In this document: positions 54,782 through 56,619 of the stretch, one piece after another | Layout of the letters: each line of letters begins with the position of its first letter | Position numbering within the stretch: position 1 is the stretch's first letter | Assembly: GCA_937944295.1 (NCBI GenBank) | Contig: CALDZL010000024.1 | Span: 1 to 56,619, forward strand | Direction: 5' to 3' | DNA length: 56,619 nucleotides | From: an uncultured Sphingorhabdus sp. | GTDB taxonomy: Bacteria > Pseudomonadota > Alphaproteobacteria > Sphingomonadales > Sphingomonadaceae | The notes under the pieces: generated by a model | Seen by the model: only the letters and a program-made list of their open reading frames with translations | Told to the model about the DNA's origin: nothing | Databases searched by the model: none | Position numbers and translations under genes: made by a program

Positions 54782-55188
54782 AATGCCCACCGTATCAAAA
54801 CCATGCCCACAAAGAGCGCCAATAATGCCAAAGCCACTGATAGCGCTGCATAAAATAGGGTCATTCCCCATTGACCGCGCTCGATCATCATTGCCATTTC
54901 TAAACTAAACGCTGAAAAAGTCGTAAAACCACCCAATAAACCCACACCCAATAATAAGCGGTAATTTTCTGCATAAGGTGATATTTCAGCCTGATCACGC
55001 AACAAGATTGCCATTAAAATGCCCATAAAGAATCCCCCGACGATATTGATCATCAATGTCCCAACGGGAAACACGCCCCAGCTAAACAGCGAGCCCAGTA
55101 ATCGCCCAGCATGAAAGCGCAGTGCAGCACCTATGGCGCCGCCAGCCATGACCAATAATGTAGGCGTAATTGAGGACATTATCGTCAT
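54778..55188 (-). CDS. crcB: Fluoride channel FluC/CrcB
   Basis: A 136-residue, four-helix dual-topology fluoride exporter. GGAIGAALRFHAGRLLGSLF (near 16), FPVGTLMINIVGGFFMGILM (near 40) and GVGLLGGFTTFSAFSLEMAM (near 75) hold the conserved Arg, Asn and the TTFS/Phe-box residues of the double-barrelled channel. An ATG at 55179 is another start. No fluoride riboswitch is visible upstream. It opens the six-gene overlapping unit. Confidence 0.95.
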   Translation of the reverse strand: MTIMSSITPTLLVMAGGAIGAALRFHAGRLLGSLFSWGVFPVGTLMINIVGGFFMGILMAILLRDQAEISPYAENYRLLLGVGLLGGFTTFSAFSLEMAMMIERGQWGMTLFYAALSVALALLALFVGMVLIRWAL

Positions 55189-55375
55189 AAAGCTAAGACT
55201 GTTTTAAGCTGCATGCTTTGCCCATAGCTTTTATCACCCCATTTACGCAACTTATTTGCTGAAAGAGGAAAATACCAGCAATGTTAAATTTAGAATTTCT
55301 AGCAAGTGACCCTGGGAGATAGCCCTTGCGAAATTTTGCTCGAAACCGAGGGAGTAGAGCATTATTGAATTATTG

Positions 55376-56254
55376 TTAGTTTTTCTTATAATTAATGCTG
55401 TCAGTAGGAACCATTTTCCTCTTGTCCCAAATACTATTAACGCAATCTATAACCCAGTCTTGATTCTCAAGGTGTGTGCCAGTGGGGGTTTCGTACTGCC
55501 AAGATAGGCTAAGGCGATGTTTCATCCCTTCTCTATCTTTGAGGATAAATTTTTCCATTTCGAAAACCTCTTCTTGTCTAGGCGGGATAAAACTAGCGCT
55601 ATCATAATTAGGTTTCTCAATAGGGGTAGCCCAAAATGGGTAGGGTTCGTTTTCAATGACAGCACTTTTGCAAAACTTCATCGCAGGCCATTCACCATAA
55701 TTATGAAAAATAATTTGAATTATGCTTCCTTCTGGATGTTGAAGGATTTTAATGTCTTTAACGAAAACCCAAGCTCTTTGAGCATTAAGGGCAATATTAT
55801 TAGCTTCTAACATAGCTTTGGTAGCTTCGCCAGTATCTTCAACTGCCTTACGTGTAAGGGTTATTTGCCAGAACAAAAAGCTGGTTCCAATAGCAGTTAT
55901 AAAAAGGCTAAAGCTAGATACGACCAACAGCAAAAAAGCCCAATCAGCCATCTCACTTTGGGCTTGAAGGTCACGCTCATACCTCTGATTTTCATAGTTG
56001 TCTGCTATAGATTCTTCAATGCATTCTCTCAGCAGCAAAGGATCAGTGTTTGAATGACAATTCTCTATTCTACTGGCAGTATAATCGGAATACTCTGCTT
56101 GATTATGCTCTGTAACAATAACTTTAATAGTTGATAGAGAACCAAGATGATAAGAGTATGATAAAACTCCAATGGCTATTATTGAAGCAATTAAAGCCGC
56201 AAACAATCCTACTATTTTAGTTGTATAGTTTGAACTTCTATCACTTTCAGACAT
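55376..56254 (-). CDS. Membrane protein of unknown function
   Basis: A 292-residue protein with two hydrophobic segments (residues about 13-34, IVGLFAALIASIIAIGVLSY, and 104-128, WAFLLLVVSSFSLFITAIGT). Between them is a 70-residue loop with two cysteines. The C-terminal half after a short coiled stretch (RKAVEDTGEATKAMLEANNI) looks beta-rich (AWVFVKDIKILQHPEGSIIQ). The style and low GC content resemble proteins often found near mobile or defence islands, but no family can be named. It stands alone, 187 bp from fluC. Confidence 0.75.
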   Translation of the reverse strand: MSESDRSSNYTTKIVGLFAALIASIIAIGVLSYSYHLGSLSTIKVIVTEHNQAEYSDYTASRIENCHSNTDPLLLRECIEESIADNYENQRYERDLQAQSEMADWAFLLLVVSSFSLFITAIGTSFLFWQITLTRKAVEDTGEATKAMLEANNIALNAQRAWVFVKDIKILQHPEGSIIQIIFHNYGEWPAMKFCKSAVIENEPYPFWATPIEKPNYDSASFIPPRQEEVFEMEKFILKDREGMKHRLSLSWQYETPTGTHLENQDWVIDCVNSIWDKRKMVPTDSINYKKN

Positions 56255-56343
56255 TATATTAAAACACCGTAATAAATTTTCTACGGCTTGTCTTGTTCCT
56301 GATAATCACTTCAGAGTCAAAGACTCCTCTATCTAACACACAT

Positions 56344-56367
56344 AAAAAAGGGACTGAAAAGCCCCTT
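56344..56367 (-). terminator. Rho-independent terminator for the edge gene
   Basis: On the minus strand aaggg and ccctt arms (56348-56352 with 56363-56367) enclose a short loop and are followed by a T run (56349-56344). It lies 24 bp past the stop of the gene that enters from the window end. Confidence 0.8.
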
Positions 56368-56390
56368 CTTCATATAACATATCTCAGCGA

Positions 56391-56619
56391 TTAGCGGCCA
56401 TTATTGGCGACAATATCTACCGCCGTACCGCCCGCAGGACGTGCATTAAATGTGATCACATAAGCACCACCATCACTGTCACGAACGCCGCCCAATGTAT
56501 GCTCACCCTCGCGTAGCACATATTCAGCAGTATAGCCCGTATGGCGCGCCAGTGAATAATAATAGTCAACGATTTTTTTCAACGCAACATTGCTGGTAAA
56601 GCTTACCACGCGAATATCA
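56391..56619 (-). CDS. 3' part of a gene cut by the window end
   Basis: The last 75 codons of a gene whose start lies beyond 56619. The residues read DIRVVSFTSNVALKKIVDYY and end YVITFNARPAGGTAVDIVAN. A GTG at 56609 is within the frame, but the frame stays open through the edge, so it is probably not the start. The small alpha/beta pattern is like short periplasmic proteins of sphingomonads; I cannot name it. Confidence 0.7.
   Translation of the reverse strand, partial: DIRVVSFTSNVALKKIVDYYYSLARHTGYTAEYVLREGEHTLGGVRDSDGGAYVITFNARPAGGTAVDIVANNGR

Noticed and set aside
55189-55260. Fluoride riboswitch before fluC
   Set aside because: The conserved GGNGAUGG and pseudoknot elements are not found in the leader.

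Overview
The window looks like chromosomal DNA of an AT-leaning alphaproteobacterium, most likely a sphingomonad. The supporting genes are a SciP/DUF1153 CtrA antagonist, an ATP12-type F1 assembly chaperone, alphaproteobacterial SspB, HisZ, a serC leader RNA, and a SigF/NrsF-controlled bufferin operon. The lineage call is an inference from gene content and protein style; there is no rRNA in the window.

Layout. 1-2113: a LysR regulator, then an 800-bp stretch without an intact gene. That stretch holds a decayed mannonate dehydratase (uxuA) fragment, a 16-bp tandem repeat and a structured region. I read the structured region as a phage-type C4/CI-like antisense RNA with its own target in front of a small membrane-protein ORF, ending at tRNA-Thr(CGT). 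2346-14767: housekeeping genes, namely a PAS-like protein, an SLC13 permease, aroC, fabI, a BrkB-family protein, a CbpA-like DnaJ, pdxH, a PhzF protein, a serine hydrolase, mnmA and sciP. 15061-23148: an RND efflux pair with an unusual insert, a DUF445 protein, a dicarboxylate/amino-acid symporter and a GNAT enzyme. 23281-27859: envelope and exported proteins, including two YkuD L,D-transpeptidases. 27822-36464: purA, hisZ, serA, serC with its leader RNA, a LOG-family protein and sdaA (serine synthesis and serine breakdown close together). 36533-39831: a DUF885 peptidase-like lipoprotein, a PF10118-type hydrolase and a protein resembling styrene oxide isomerase. 39942-42114: groESL with a CIRCE operator. 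42158-43113: an AT-rich two-gene cassette with a RhiA homologue. 43218-47026: the bufferin operon bufA-bufB-bufC-doxX-sigF-nrsF, with a perfect match to the SigF promoter consensus. 47041-49812: hisBHAF. 49925-51126: sspB and gmk. 51154-51300: an intergenic palindrome and tandem repeats. 51351-55188: six tightly overlapping genes from fluC to atp12. 55376 to the end: an unknown membrane protein and a gene cut by the window edge.

How parts work together. The bufferin operon is a self-contained copper-stress module: a secreted Cys-peptide precursor, its modifying enzyme and partner, a membrane DoxX protein, and an ECF sigma/anti-sigma pair that probably drives the operon from the site at 43218. 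The C4-like locus has the parts of a post-transcriptional immunity switch: a folded RNA whose two exposed segments are complementary to the leader and Shine-Dalgarno sequence of the following ORF. It abuts the 3' end of a tRNA gene, the side on which integrating elements insert, so it is probably what is left of, or an independent cargo from, a phage or satellite.
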